This document shows positions 33,436-41,432 of a stretch of 54,238 nucleotides of DNA, in pieces (the stretch's first letter is position 1; each line of letters opens with the position of its first letter). The DNA comes from Hungatella hathewayi WAL-18680 (GTDB lineage: Bacteria; Bacillota; Clostridia; Lachnospirales; Lachnospiraceae). The translations under genes were made by a program, and so were the position numbers. The DNA lies in NCBI RefSeq assembly GCF_000235505.1, contig NZ_JH379027.1, forward strand, positions 985,007 to 1,039,244, read 5' to 3'. Under the pieces are notes generated by a model. That model had not been told where the DNA came from. It did no database searches and saw only the letters and a program-made list of their open reading frames with translations.

Positions 33436-34293
33436 TTATTCTTTCTTGTCCGGACGGATGGTCTCCTCGTGGCGCCGTATGGCTTCCCGGGTGCCGTCCA
33501 TGTCGATGAACAAGAACAGGTATAAGATCTCTATCATGGCCGTGGCGGACACCCGGGAGAATGCAAAATCCCCGGTGAGCAGTTTCTCCCTTGTGGCGGT
33601 GATGAGGAGATAATTGGACAGCTTGGCCAGTGGTGATTCCCTGTCGTTGGTTATCAGCACAACGGTGGCGTGGTTGTCCCTGGCGGCCCGCACCAGCTGG
33701 GTCAGCCGTTTGGAGGTGCCGGAGGTGGAGATGACTAGCAGCACATCCCCCGGCGTCAGGGTAAGAGCAAAGGCGCTCTGTTTTTCCAGTATCTCGCTGC
33801 AGACGGTGCGCAGTCCAAGCTGGTTAAACTTGAAGGCGGCGTCCATGGCCACCGGGATGGTATTTCCCACGGCTGCCACCTGGATGATATCCGCCGATTC
33901 CAGGCACCGGATGATGGCGGTTAGGTTGTCCGCCTCAATCATGGATACGGTGGAGGTCAGTTCGGCCACCTTGTTGGCGAGGATATTCTGGAGCGACTGG
34001 TTGACATTGTCAAGGCTGATGTCGTTGGAGGTGGACAGAGATTGCTGCTGTTCCTCCATCACGTCCTTGGCCAGCGCCAGACGAAAGGTCTGATAATTTT
34101 TCAGCCCCAGCTTTTTGCAGAATCGGGAGACCGTGGCGTCGGAGGTATCGCTGGCTTTCGCCAGCTCGGCGATGGTCATGTCGAGAGCTGCTTTTTTATT
34201 GGCAATGATGTAATCAGCGATTTTCTTTTCTGCCTCGAAAAACTTGTCGTAGTCGGAGCAGAGCAGAGTGAGCAGGCTGGTTGTCTGATTCAT
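33436..34293 (-). CDS. RpiR-family transcriptional regulator with SIS domain
   Basis: It encodes 285 residues. The N-terminal RpiR HTH (about 1-77) includes 'IAELAKASDTSDATVSRFCKKLG'-type recognition helices. The C-terminal SIS sugar-phosphate domain (about 110-260) has 'VAAVGNTIPVAMDAA' and 'LLVISTSGTSKRLTQLV'. AGGAGG lies before the ATG. It is divergent from the alpha/beta hydrolase gene and may control it or itself; the effector is likely a phosphosugar. Confidence 0.92.
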   Translation of the reverse strand: MNQTTSLLTLLCSDYDKFFEAEKKIADYIIANKKAALDMTIAELAKASDTSDATVSRFCKKLGLKNYQTFRLALAKDVMEEQQQSLSTSNDISLDNVNQSLQNILANKVAELTSTVSMIEADNLTAIIRCLESADIIQVAAVGNTIPVAMDAAFKFNQLGLRTVCSEILEKQSAFALTLTPGDVLLVISTSGTSKRLTQLVRAARDNHATVVLITNDRESPLAKLSNYLLITATREKLLTGDFAFSRVSATAMIEILYLFLFIDMDGTREAIRRHEETIRPDKKE

Positions 34294-34432
34294 ATGGATG
34301 CCTCCTGTCGATATTTATGGTATAACTATATCACGGATAAATGTTTCATGCAATAAAATTTCACAAATTAGAAGAATGAGGAAAATTACACCACATTGTG
34401 GTGGAAATGCAGAAGGGCAGGAGGATATTCCT

Positions 34433-35320
34433 ATGGAAGAAATGGTATTACAAGCGAAAGACGGTTTGGAACTGTCCGTGGCCGTGGCGGACATCGAGCA
34501 TCCGCGGGCGCTGGTGCAGCTGGTTCACGGGGCGGTGGAGCACAAGGAGCGGTACTATGAGTTCATGAAGTTTTTAAATGACAACGGGTTTGCCGCCATC
34601 ATTTCCGACAACCGGGGTCATGGGCTGTCTGTGAATGAGAAGTATCCGCTGGGATATATGGACGGCTATGAGGAGATGGTCGAGGACCAGATGGTGCTGA
34701 CCCGGTACATCAAGGCGCGGCATCCGGGGAAGGAGCTGTACCTGTTCGGGCATTCCTTCGGTTCCCTGCTTGCCCGGTGTTATCTCCAGCAGCACGATGA
34801 CGAGATCGGGAAGCTGGTGCTGTCCGGCACGGTGAATTATATTCCGGCGGTGCCCTTTGGAATCCTTCTGGGCCGTCTGATAACCGGCGTGATGGGAAAA
34901 CAGCGGGTGAACCGGCTGCTCAACAGCATGGGGATGAACGGGAAGGATGACAGCTGGGTCAGCGCCAACGAGGAGAATTTGAAGGCGTACAGAAATGATA
35001 AACTGTGCCAGTACCCTTACAGCAACAGCGCTATCATGACCATCTTTGAGTCGGACAGGAGTCTTCACCAGTATGAGAAGTACCAGTGCCGGAACCGGGA
35101 TTTGCCCATCTTGAGCGTGACAGGGGTGGACGACCCGGTTACGGGAGGAGAGAAGGGGCTGGCGGATACGGTGAAGTCCCTGGAGCGAATCGGCTATCAC
35201 GATATCACAAATAAGGTTTACCAGGGAATGAAGCACGAGGTGCTCAATGAATGTGAGCGGATGACAGTGTATCAGGATGTGGTGGATTTTCTGCTGGGAG
35301 AAAAACAGGCAGGGAAATAG
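34433..35320 (+). CDS. Alpha/beta hydrolase, monoacylglycerol-lipase-like
   Basis: It encodes 295 residues from ATG 34433, chosen for CAGGAGG 7-9 nt upstream; the longer frame to 34298 has no ribosome binding site. Hydrolase_4 (serine aminopeptidase S33) layout: 'QLVHGAVEHKERY' oxyanion region (about 26-38), nucleophile elbow 'GHSFGS' (about 104-109), Asp in 'SVTGVDDPV' and His in 'GMKHEVLNE'. It is cytosolic and probably cleaves a fatty-acyl or similar ester. The divergent RpiR gene shares its 140-nt upstream region. Confidence 0.9.
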   Translation: MEEMVLQAKDGLELSVAVADIEHPRALVQLVHGAVEHKERYYEFMKFLNDNGFAAIISDNRGHGLSVNEKYPLGYMDGYEEMVEDQMVLTRYIKARHPGKELYLFGHSFGSLLARCYLQQHDDEIGKLVLSGTVNYIPAVPFGILLGRLITGVMGKQRVNRLLNSMGMNGKDDSWVSANEENLKAYRNDKLCQYPYSNSAIMTIFESDRSLHQYEKYQCRNRDLPILSVTGVDDPVTGGEKGLADTVKSLERIGYHDITNKVYQGMKHEVLNECERMTVYQDVVDFLLGEKQAGK

Positions 35321-35336
35321 AGAGACACATAATAAG

Positions 35337-35384
35337 AAAAAGTGCAGGGGACTGTGAAATGACAGCAGCCGTCCTGCACTTTTT
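35337..35384. terminator. Bidirectional terminator between convergent genes
   Basis: The arms aaaagtgcagg and cctgcactttt (11 bp, 35337-35347 with 35373-35383) give A- and T-flanked stems serving both the hydrolase gene and the minus-strand ABC operon. Confidence 0.8.
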
Positions 35385-35417
35385 GCGTATGAAATAACAC
35401 GGTTGTGTAGTTTGTGG

Positions 35418-36020
35418 TTATGATTGCTCCGGCAAGCCGGCCTGGCCTTCCAGCGTTATTCGCACCCCGCCAAGCAGAGATACATCCTCCTCCTGGTGGG
35501 TGGTGATTAACACCAGCTTCCCAGCCGTCTTTTCCTTGATATAGCCGATAACATGCTGCTTCGTCTGCTCATCCAGCCCCGTAAACGGCTCATCCATCAG
35601 TATCACATCGGAGTCAGCCAGCAGCGCCCGGCAGATGGCGGTCCGGCGTTTCATGCCGCCGCTTTGCGTGTAGACGGGGCGGGCCAGGGACTCCTCCGGG
35701 AGTAGTTTACATAACTCTGCCCGGGCCATGGCCGGCGTCATCTGCCGTCCGGCGGCCAGCAGCACATTTTCCAGTGGGGTGAAGCCTTCGCAGAGGCGGT
35801 CCTCCTGAAAGACGGCGGCCATGCGGGTTTGTTCCGGCATTTCTATCCGGCCGCTGTCCGCCCGCTCCAGTCCCAGCAGAATCCGAAGAAGCGTCGTCTT
35901 CCCGGAACCGGAGGCGCTCATCAGGCAGTAGATATTTCCGCCCTCCAGCTTCATGGAAAAATCGTGTAAAACCGGCAGACCGTCAAAGGATTTGGAAAGG
36001 TTGTTGATTTCAATGTTCAT
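35418..36020 (-). CDS. ABC importer ATPase, NitT/TauT type
   Basis: It encodes 200 residues from ATG at 36018-36020 (AAGGAG upstream); the longer frame to 36113 lies inside the permease gene. Walker A reads 'SASGSGKTT', Q-loop 'VFQEDRL', signature 'QSGGMKRR' (variant of LSGGQ) and Walker B 'VILMDEP', then 'TTHQEED'. It is short, lacking the C-terminal extension of SsuB/TauB, and is the last gene of the operon. It overlaps the permease by 11 nt. Confidence 0.9.
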   Translation of the reverse strand: MNIEINNLSKSFDGLPVLHDFSMKLEGGNIYCLMSASGSGKTTLLRILLGLERADSGRIEMPEQTRMAAVFQEDRLCEGFTPLENVLLAAGRQMTPAMARAELCKLLPEESLARPVYTQSGGMKRRTAICRALLADSDVILMDEPFTGLDEQTKQHVIGYIKEKTAGKLVLITTHQEEDVSLLGGVRITLEGQAGLPEQS

Positions 36021-36768
36021 GGTAACCACTCCTTCCCGCCGCCTTCTTAAGCAGATACAAAAACAACTGCTCAAACAGGGCGCTGATGACGATAATGACG
36101 AAGGTCCACGCAAATAAATCAGCGGTACTCAAATAAATCTTGGCCATGTACAGCTTCTCGCCGATGGAGCTTGACGGCACGCCGATCACCTCGGCGGCGA
36201 TACCGGATTTCCAGCTCATCCCCAGGGCCACTTTGCAGCCACTGATCAGGTAGGGCAGCAGGGCGGGGACGTAGATAAAACGAATCCGCCTCCAGGTGGA
36301 GACCCGGAAGACCTGTGCCATCTCCAAAAGCTTCTTGTCCGTGCTCTTAAGCCCAGCGATGGTGTTCACATAGATGATGGGAAATACCACCAGAAAGGAG
36401 ATGAAGACGGACAGCTGCTTTGAGCCAATCCAGATAAGGGCCAGAATGACAAAGGACGCCACCGGAATGGATTTCATCAGCAGTATTACCGGCTCCAGCA
36501 GCTCCCTGAGCAGCGGAAAACGGTAGCCCCCGCTTCCGAGGAGGATTCCAAGGAAGAAGGCGGACAGAAAACCGAGGCTGATTTTCCCAAAGGAAAAGGC
36601 GATGGTTTTCCAGAACCCCAGGGAGGGCAGCTGGACGAGAAGGGCCATAACCATGTCGAGGGGGCCTACAAAAATGATGGAATTGTCAATGAGCACGCTG
36701 CCCGCCTGCCACAGAACCAGCCAGAACAGAATTACAGCGGTCTTTCTTATGAAAACTCTGGATTTCAT
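36010..36768 (-). CDS. ABC importer permease, NitT/TauT type
   Basis: It encodes 252 residues from ATG at 36766-36768 behind GGGGGA; a TTG four codons earlier is possible. It is a six-helix SsuC/TauC-like permease with the EAA loop seen as 'LLEMAQVFRVSTWRRIRFIYVP' (about 150-171). Middle gene of a binding protein-permease-ATPase operon. Confidence 0.9.
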   Translation of the reverse strand: MKSRVFIRKTAVILFWLVLWQAGSVLIDNSIIFVGPLDMVMALLVQLPSLGFWKTIAFSFGKISLGFLSAFFLGILLGSGGYRFPLLRELLEPVILLMKSIPVASFVILALIWIGSKQLSVFISFLVVFPIIYVNTIAGLKSTDKKLLEMAQVFRVSTWRRIRFIYVPALLPYLISGCKVALGMSWKSGIAAEVIGVPSSSIGEKLYMAKIYLSTADLFAWTFVIIVISALFEQLFLYLLKKAAGRSGYHEH

Positions 36769-36795
36769 AGCGTCCCCCAAATCATCAGTTTCCCA

Positions 36796-37893
36796 TTATG
36801 GGATGTAGTAAAATGCGTCGTCCGGCAGAGTTCCGCCCACGGAAGCCGGGTCCTGGTCGAAGAGCACGGTCAGGTAGCCGTCCAGCATGGACTTCATCAT
36901 CTCGCCGTCCACGAAGGTGATGCTGCAGTAGGGAATGGCCTTGGCGGCAACAGGAGCCTTCTCGATAATGCCGGCGGCAGCCACAAGGTCTGCAGTCTCC
37001 GCCACATTGTCGATGGCAAACATGGCGGATGCCTTGTGCTCTGCCAGGAACACGTCGATGGCCTCCGCGCCTGCCGGGTCAGCGAACAGCTCGGAGCGGC
37101 AGATGGTGACGCCGGTTACCAGGCTTCCGCCGGTTCCGCCCTGGATGGCTTCCCATTCCTTGGTCAAATCGAGAACCATTTTCAAGGACTCATTCTGTGC
37201 CATCGCAACGGTTACAAATGGCTGTGGTAGCAGGCCGATGGCGCCTTCCTGCTCTTTTAACACGGCGGCAACCTCGGTGGCCTCGGATTTATATTCGATG
37301 GTGACATCGTCGGTGGTGAGACCATTTTCCGACAACAGGTACTGAAGGACGTAGTCGGGGGTGGTTCCCTTGCCGGTCATGTAGAGGGTTTTGCCCTTTA
37401 AATCAGCCACGGATTGGATGGACTCATCGCTGGAAACCACATAGAGGACTCCCAGGGTGTTGATGTCGATGACATTGACTCCGTGATTGGTCTTGTTGTA
37501 CAGGATGCTTGCCATGTTGGCCGGCACCAGGGCGATATCCAAATCTCCGCTGATAACCTTGGTCAGCAGCTCGTCGGCCGCGGTCACCATGGTGAATTCG
37601 TAGTTACCCTTGGCCTCGCCTTTGGAGGCTTGGTCCATCAGGGAGACAAGTCCCATGGAGGTGGGGCCTTTTAAGGAGCCGACCCGGAGTGTCATACCGG
37701 AAGATGCGCCTGGAGCTTCGGTGCTTACCTCGGCGGTGGTGGTCTCCTCCGGAGTGGTCTCAGGGGCGGCGGTAGTCTCGGCCGCTGTGGTAGTTTCCGG
37801 TACGGTTTCGGCTGTTTTGGTTGAGCAGCCCATCAGTGCGGCAGCTGTCACGGCGCAGGCCATCAACGCTGCAAGTGTCTGTTTTTTCATCAT
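36796..37893 (-). CDS. NMT1/THI5-like substrate-binding lipoprotein
   Basis: It encodes 365 residues. A lipoprotein signal ends 'ALMGC' (Cys about 23). A Thr/Glu/Ala-rich linker follows (about 24-62), typical of lipoproteins that need to clear the wall. The binding domain has 'LRVGSLKGPTSMGLVSLMDQ' and 'DIALVPANMASILYNKT'. NitT/TauT-type binding proteins carry sulfonates, nitrate, pyrimidines or guanidino compounds; the ligand is not readable here. The transcript begins with a regulatory leader. Confidence 0.9.
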   Translation of the reverse strand: MMKKQTLAALMACAVTAAALMGCSTKTAETVPETTTAAETTAAPETTPEETTTAEVSTEAPGASSGMTLRVGSLKGPTSMGLVSLMDQASKGEAKGNYEFTMVTAADELLTKVISGDLDIALVPANMASILYNKTNHGVNVIDINTLGVLYVVSSDESIQSVADLKGKTLYMTGKGTTPDYVLQYLLSENGLTTDDVTIEYKSEATEVAAVLKEQEGAIGLLPQPFVTVAMAQNESLKMVLDLTKEWEAIQGGTGGSLVTGVTICRSELFADPAGAEAIDVFLAEHKASAMFAIDNVAETADLVAAAGIIEKAPVAAKAIPYCSITFVDGEMMKSMLDGYLTVLFDQDPASVGGTLPDDAFYYIP

Positions 37894-37937
37894 TCATATC
37901 CTCTCTTTCTGTTCGTGGCAAATAAGTATTATGTAAC

Positions 37938-38037
37938 AAAAAATCCCATGCAAAAAGGCATGGGACGACCAGGGTCAAAATAATTCTCTCCTCGCCTTCT
38001 CCATCAGGTCATCCCTTTTGGGTTAGCACGAACAACC
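37938..38037 (-). promoter_or_regulatory. Candidate riboswitch or attenuator leader
   Basis: On the minus strand the leader contains a ggtt/aacc-closed hairpin (38020-38037), then a 9-bp stem with one G-U pair formed by 38007-38015 and 37962-37970. The 3' arm of that stem shares four bases with an intrinsic terminator (gcatggga 37958-37965 with tcccatgc 37944-37951, then six U at 37938-37943). The two folds exclude each other, the standard layout of a transcriptional riboswitch. The conserved-looking purine-rich loop (gatggagaaggcgaggag) would be the aptamer core. I could not match it to TPP, SAM, guanidine-I or THF consensus. Confidence 0.6.
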
Positions 38038-38039
38038 AT

Positions 38040-38069
38040 ATTATATCACCGTTAGGAGAAACCTGTCTA
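38040..38069 (-). promoter_or_regulatory. Promoter of the NitT/TauT-type operon
   Basis: On the minus strand TAGACA (38064-38069), an 18-nt spacer and TATAAT (38040-38045) place the start just before the structured leader. Confidence 0.75.
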
Positions 38070-38153
38070 TATCCTTTTGCGGGATTGGTAATTTACTGGA
38101 AAAACTGCCCGGTATATTATTTAAAAAAATACAGTATTTGGAAGGAAAAACAA

Positions 38154-38171
38154 TTGATAAAAATATCACAA
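38154..38171 (+). promoter_or_regulatory. Rex-like operator before the hydrogenase operon
   Basis: The 18-mer matches the known Rex pattern TTGTTAANNNNTTAACAA at 11 of 14 defined positions. A TATAAT -10 element lies near 38202, about 30 nt downstream. Confidence 0.45.
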
Positions 38172-38230
38172 TGTGAGATAATTGGTTTAAATCAGGAGTC
38201 TATAATAGATTTAATGCGGAGGGATAAACC

Positions 38231-38470
38231 ATGAAAGTAACAATCTGTATTGGAAGCGCGTGTCATTTAAAAGGGTCAAGAGAGATTATCAAGGAAATGC
38301 AGGAGCTGGTGAGCAAAAATGGTCTGGACGACAAGGTGGACTTGAACGGTTCTTTTTGCAGCGGCAACTGCGTCAATGGTGTCTGCGTCACGGTTGACGG
38401 CCAGCTGTTCTCACTGAAACCGGAAGATACCAAGGAGTTCTTTGCAAAGGAAATCCAGGGGAGGCTGTAA
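38231..38470 (+). CDS. NuoE-like thioredoxin-fold [2Fe-2S] ferredoxin
   Basis: It encodes 79 residues. Four cysteines in 'CIGSACHLKGS' and 'FCSGNCVNGVCVTV' fit the 2Fe-2S thioredoxin-like ferredoxin (NuoE/HydC-type) fold without the N-terminal helical part. GCGGAGGG precedes the ATG. The stop is 2 nt before the sensory hydrogenase gene. It is likely an electron carrier or regulatory subunit for it. Confidence 0.88.
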   Translation: MKVTICIGSACHLKGSREIIKEMQELVSKNGLDDKVDLNGSFCSGNCVNGVCVTVDGQLFSLKPEDTKEFFAKEIQGRL

Positions 38471-38472
38471 TC

Positions 38473-40206
38473 ATGGGGATTATTGATTTCAAAGCCACAA
38501 AATGTAAGCATTGTTATAAATGCGTTCGCAATTGTGAAGTAAAGGCAATCATGATTAAGGATGGCCGTGCTGAAATCATGCCCGATAAATGTGTGCTGTG
38601 CGGGAAATGCCTTCAGATTTGTCCCCAGTCGGCCAAAACCCTGGTCAGCGATTTGGATATGGTGAAGGGGTACATAAAGAGCGGGAAGACGGTGGTGGTC
38701 TCCCTGGCTCCGTCCTATATGGGACTTTTGAAATACAAGACCATTGGCCAGGTGCAGTCCGCCCTGTTGAAGCTGGGCTTTGCCGATGTGCGGGAGACTT
38801 CGGAGGGGGCGGTGCTGGTGACGGAAGAGTACGCCAGACTTCTTCGGGAAGCGAAGATGGAGAACATCATCACCACCTGCTGTCCCAGCGTCAATGATTT
38901 GATAGAGATTTATTATCCCCAGCTGGTGCCCTATTTAGCGCCGGTGGTGTCACCCATGGTGGCCCACGGAAAGCTGTTGAAAAAAGAGTACGGCAGGGAT
39001 GCCAAGGTGGTATTTATCGGGCCGTGTATCGCGAAGAAGAAGGAGTCCCAGGACAGACGACATGACGACTGCATTGACGCCGTGTTAAACTTCAACGATC
39101 TGCGCCAGTGGCTCCGGGAAGAGGAGATCGAGATAGAGGACTGCGAGGATATGCCGTTTGAGAAGGCGGATCCGAAGGTGAACCGGCTCTATCCGGTGAC
39201 CAACGGGGTGGTGAATTCCGTCCTGGCCACGGAGGGCCGCGCTGACGACTACCGGAAGTTTTACGTTCACGGAATCCGCAACTGCATCGATTTGTGTGAC
39301 AGCATGTCGAGAGGCGAGATCAGCGGCTGCTTTATTGAGATGAATATGTGCTCTGGCGGATGCATCAAGGGGCCGACGGTGGAGGACGAGACCATTTCCA
39401 GATTTAAGGTGAAGCTGGATATGGAGGAGACCATTGCCAAGGAGCCGGTGCAGGCGAAGACCGTGGCGGCCATGGAGGAGGGACTGGCCCTTCACAAGGA
39501 TTACATGGACCGCTCGCCGGACGACGTCATGCCGACGGAGGAAGAGATACAGGCCATCTTGAAGAAGATTGGCAAGGTGCGGCCGGAGGATGAGTTAAAC
39601 TGCGGCGCCTGCGGATATGCCACCTGCCGGGAGAAGGCGGTGGCCGTGTTCCAGAAGAAGGCGGAGATTAACATGTGTATCCCCTATATGCATGACAAGG
39701 CGGAGTCATTAGCCAACCTGGTGATGGAGACGTCGCCCAACGTGGTGCTTATCGTGGATAAGGATATGAAGATTATGGAGTATTCCGCCGTTGGGGAGAA
39801 GTATTTTGGAAAGACCAGGGCGGAGGCGCTGGAGATGTATCTGTACGAGTTTATCGACCCGGCGGATTTCCAGTGGGTGTATGACAGCCACCAGAACATC
39901 CACGGCAAGAAGATCACGTATCCGGAGTACAACCTGTCCACCCTTCAGAATATTGTCTATGTGGAGCAGCAGGACGTGGTGCTGGCTACCTTTATCGATA
40001 TCACGAAAGAGGAAGAGCAGACCAAACAGGAGTATGAGAAGAAGCTGGAGACCATTGATTTGGCGCAGAAAGTCATTCACAAGCAGATGATGGTGGCTCA
40101 GGAGATTGCAGGTTTACTGGGCGAGACGACGGCGGATACCAAGACGACGCTGACGAAGCTGTGCCGCTCCCTGCTGGAGGACGCCCCTGAAAGCGAGGTC
40201 AAATAA
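38473..40206 (+). CDS. Sensory-type [FeFe] hydrogenase-like protein with PAS domain
   Basis: It encodes 577 residues. Two 4Fe-4S motifs (C11/14/17/21 and C40/43/46/50), then an iron-hydrogenase H-domain with variant motifs 'TTCCPS' (134-139), 'GPCIAKK' (183-189) and 'MNMCSGGC' (290-297). A further Fe-S domain has C377, C380, C385 and C402. A PAS domain (about 411-520) and short coiled end follow. This fits the group C, HydS-type putative H2 sensor rather than a catalytic enzyme. It is transcribed with a phosphatase that could be its output. Confidence 0.9.
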   Translation: MGIIDFKATKCKHCYKCVRNCEVKAIMIKDGRAEIMPDKCVLCGKCLQICPQSAKTLVSDLDMVKGYIKSGKTVVVSLAPSYMGLLKYKTIGQVQSALLKLGFADVRETSEGAVLVTEEYARLLREAKMENIITTCCPSVNDLIEIYYPQLVPYLAPVVSPMVAHGKLLKKEYGRDAKVVFIGPCIAKKKESQDRRHDDCIDAVLNFNDLRQWLREEEIEIEDCEDMPFEKADPKVNRLYPVTNGVVNSVLATEGRADDYRKFYVHGIRNCIDLCDSMSRGEISGCFIEMNMCSGGCIKGPTVEDETISRFKVKLDMEETIAKEPVQAKTVAAMEEGLALHKDYMDRSPDDVMPTEEEIQAILKKIGKVRPEDELNCGACGYATCREKAVAVFQKKAEINMCIPYMHDKAESLANLVMETSPNVVLIVDKDMKIMEYSAVGEKYFGKTRAEALEMYLYEFIDPADFQWVYDSHQNIHGKKITYPEYNLSTLQNIVYVEQQDVVLATFIDITKEEEQTKQEYEKKLETIDLAQKVIHKQMMVAQEIAGLLGETTADTKTTLTKLCRSLLEDAPESEVK

Positions 40207-41384
40207 TGGGAATTACCGTAGACGTTGCTTACAAGAGCCTGAATAAATTTACTGAGATTCTGTGCGGCGATAAGGTCGAGATATTGAAGACCGACGATTC
40301 CGACATATTGATTCTGGCGGACGGCATGGGAAGCGGCGTGAAGGCCAACATCCTGTCCACGCTGACGTCCAAGATTCTGGGAACCATGTTCTTAAACGGC
40401 GCGACTCTGGATGAGTGCGTGGAGACCATCGTGGAAACGCTGCCGGTGTGCCAGGTGCGGCAGGTGGCTTACTCCACCTTCAGCATTCTCCAGGTGTTCC
40501 ACAACGGGGAAGCCTACCTGGTAGAGTTTGACAATCCCGGCTGTATCTTTATCCGGGACGGAAAGTTGATGACGATACCGGAGAATACCAGAGTCATTGA
40601 GGGAAAGACCATTAACGAGTTCCGGTTCCAGGTGAAGAGGGGGGATGCCCTGATTCTCATGAGCGACGGAACCATTCACGCGGGCGTAGGGCAGCTGCTG
40701 AATTTCGGCTGGCTGTGGGAGGACATAGCCAATTATGCGGTGAAGCAGTACGCGCTGACCGTGTCGGCCATCCGGCTGGCCACGTCCATCTGCCACGCCT
40801 GTGATGAGCTTTACATGTTCCGGCCGGGGGACGACACCACGGTGGCGGCCCTGCGGGTGATTGACAGCAAGCCGGTGCATCTGATGACGGGGCCGGCCAG
40901 CAATCCGGAGGACGACAAAAAGATGGTGTCCGAGTTTATGTCCGGGGAGAACACGAAGCGGATTGTGTGCGGAGGCACCAGCGCTACCATTGTGTCACGG
41001 GAGCTGAACAGGAAGCTGGACGTGTCCTTAGACTACGTGGACCCGGATATCCCGCCTATCGCCTATATGGACGGCATTGAGCTGGTGACGGAAGGGGTGC
41101 TGACCTTGAACCGCGTGCTTCACCTGCTGAAACGGTATGTGAAGAATGAGAGCGTGGGAGAAGACTTCTTCCTGGAGCTGGATAAGCCAAACGGCGGCTC
41201 CATGGTGGCGAAAATGATTATCGAGGACTGTACGGAGCTTCACCTGTATGTAGGAAAAGCCATCAACAGCGCCTACCAGAACCCGGGGCTTCCCTTCGAT
41301 TTGGGAATCCGGCAGAATCTGGTGGAGCAGTTGAAGAAAACGGTGGAAGAGATGGGTAAGACGGTGATAGTGACTTATTATTAA
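40206..41384 (+). CDS. SpoIIE-type PP2C serine phosphatase
   Basis: It encodes 392 residues. Its ATG shares a base with the previous stop (TAATG), so translation is coupled. The PP2C/SpoIIE core shows 'LILADGMGSGVKANI' (about 35-49), 'LILMSDGTIHAG' (about 152-163) and 'GDDTTVAALRV' (about 204-214), with metal-binding Asp residues retained. A roughly 160-residue C-terminal region is not recognised. Linkage to the PAS-containing hydrogenase suggests it relays a redox or H2 signal to a phosphoprotein target. Confidence 0.9.
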   Translation: MGITVDVAYKSLNKFTEILCGDKVEILKTDDSDILILADGMGSGVKANILSTLTSKILGTMFLNGATLDECVETIVETLPVCQVRQVAYSTFSILQVFHNGEAYLVEFDNPGCIFIRDGKLMTIPENTRVIEGKTINEFRFQVKRGDALILMSDGTIHAGVGQLLNFGWLWEDIANYAVKQYALTVSAIRLATSICHACDELYMFRPGDDTTVAALRVIDSKPVHLMTGPASNPEDDKKMVSEFMSGENTKRIVCGGTSATIVSRELNRKLDVSLDYVDPDIPPIAYMDGIELVTEGVLTLNRVLHLLKRYVKNESVGEDFFLELDKPNGGSMVAKMIIEDCTELHLYVGKAINSAYQNPGLPFDLGIRQNLVEQLKKTVEEMGKTVIVTYY

Positions 41385-41432
41385 AGGGTAAAAGCTCACG
41401 CGGATGCTCATAAGTTTAGGAGGAAAAAAAGC

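Noticed and set aside
36021-36113. N-terminal extension of the minus-strand ATPase
   Set aside because: The extra 31 codons lie within the permease gene, are Ser/Cys/Arg-rich and precede the real ribosome binding site and ATG.
37938-38037. TPP riboswitch, suggested by the NMT1/THI5-like binding protein
   Set aside because: The CTGAGA and ACCTGAT-type TPP core blocks are missing from the leader.
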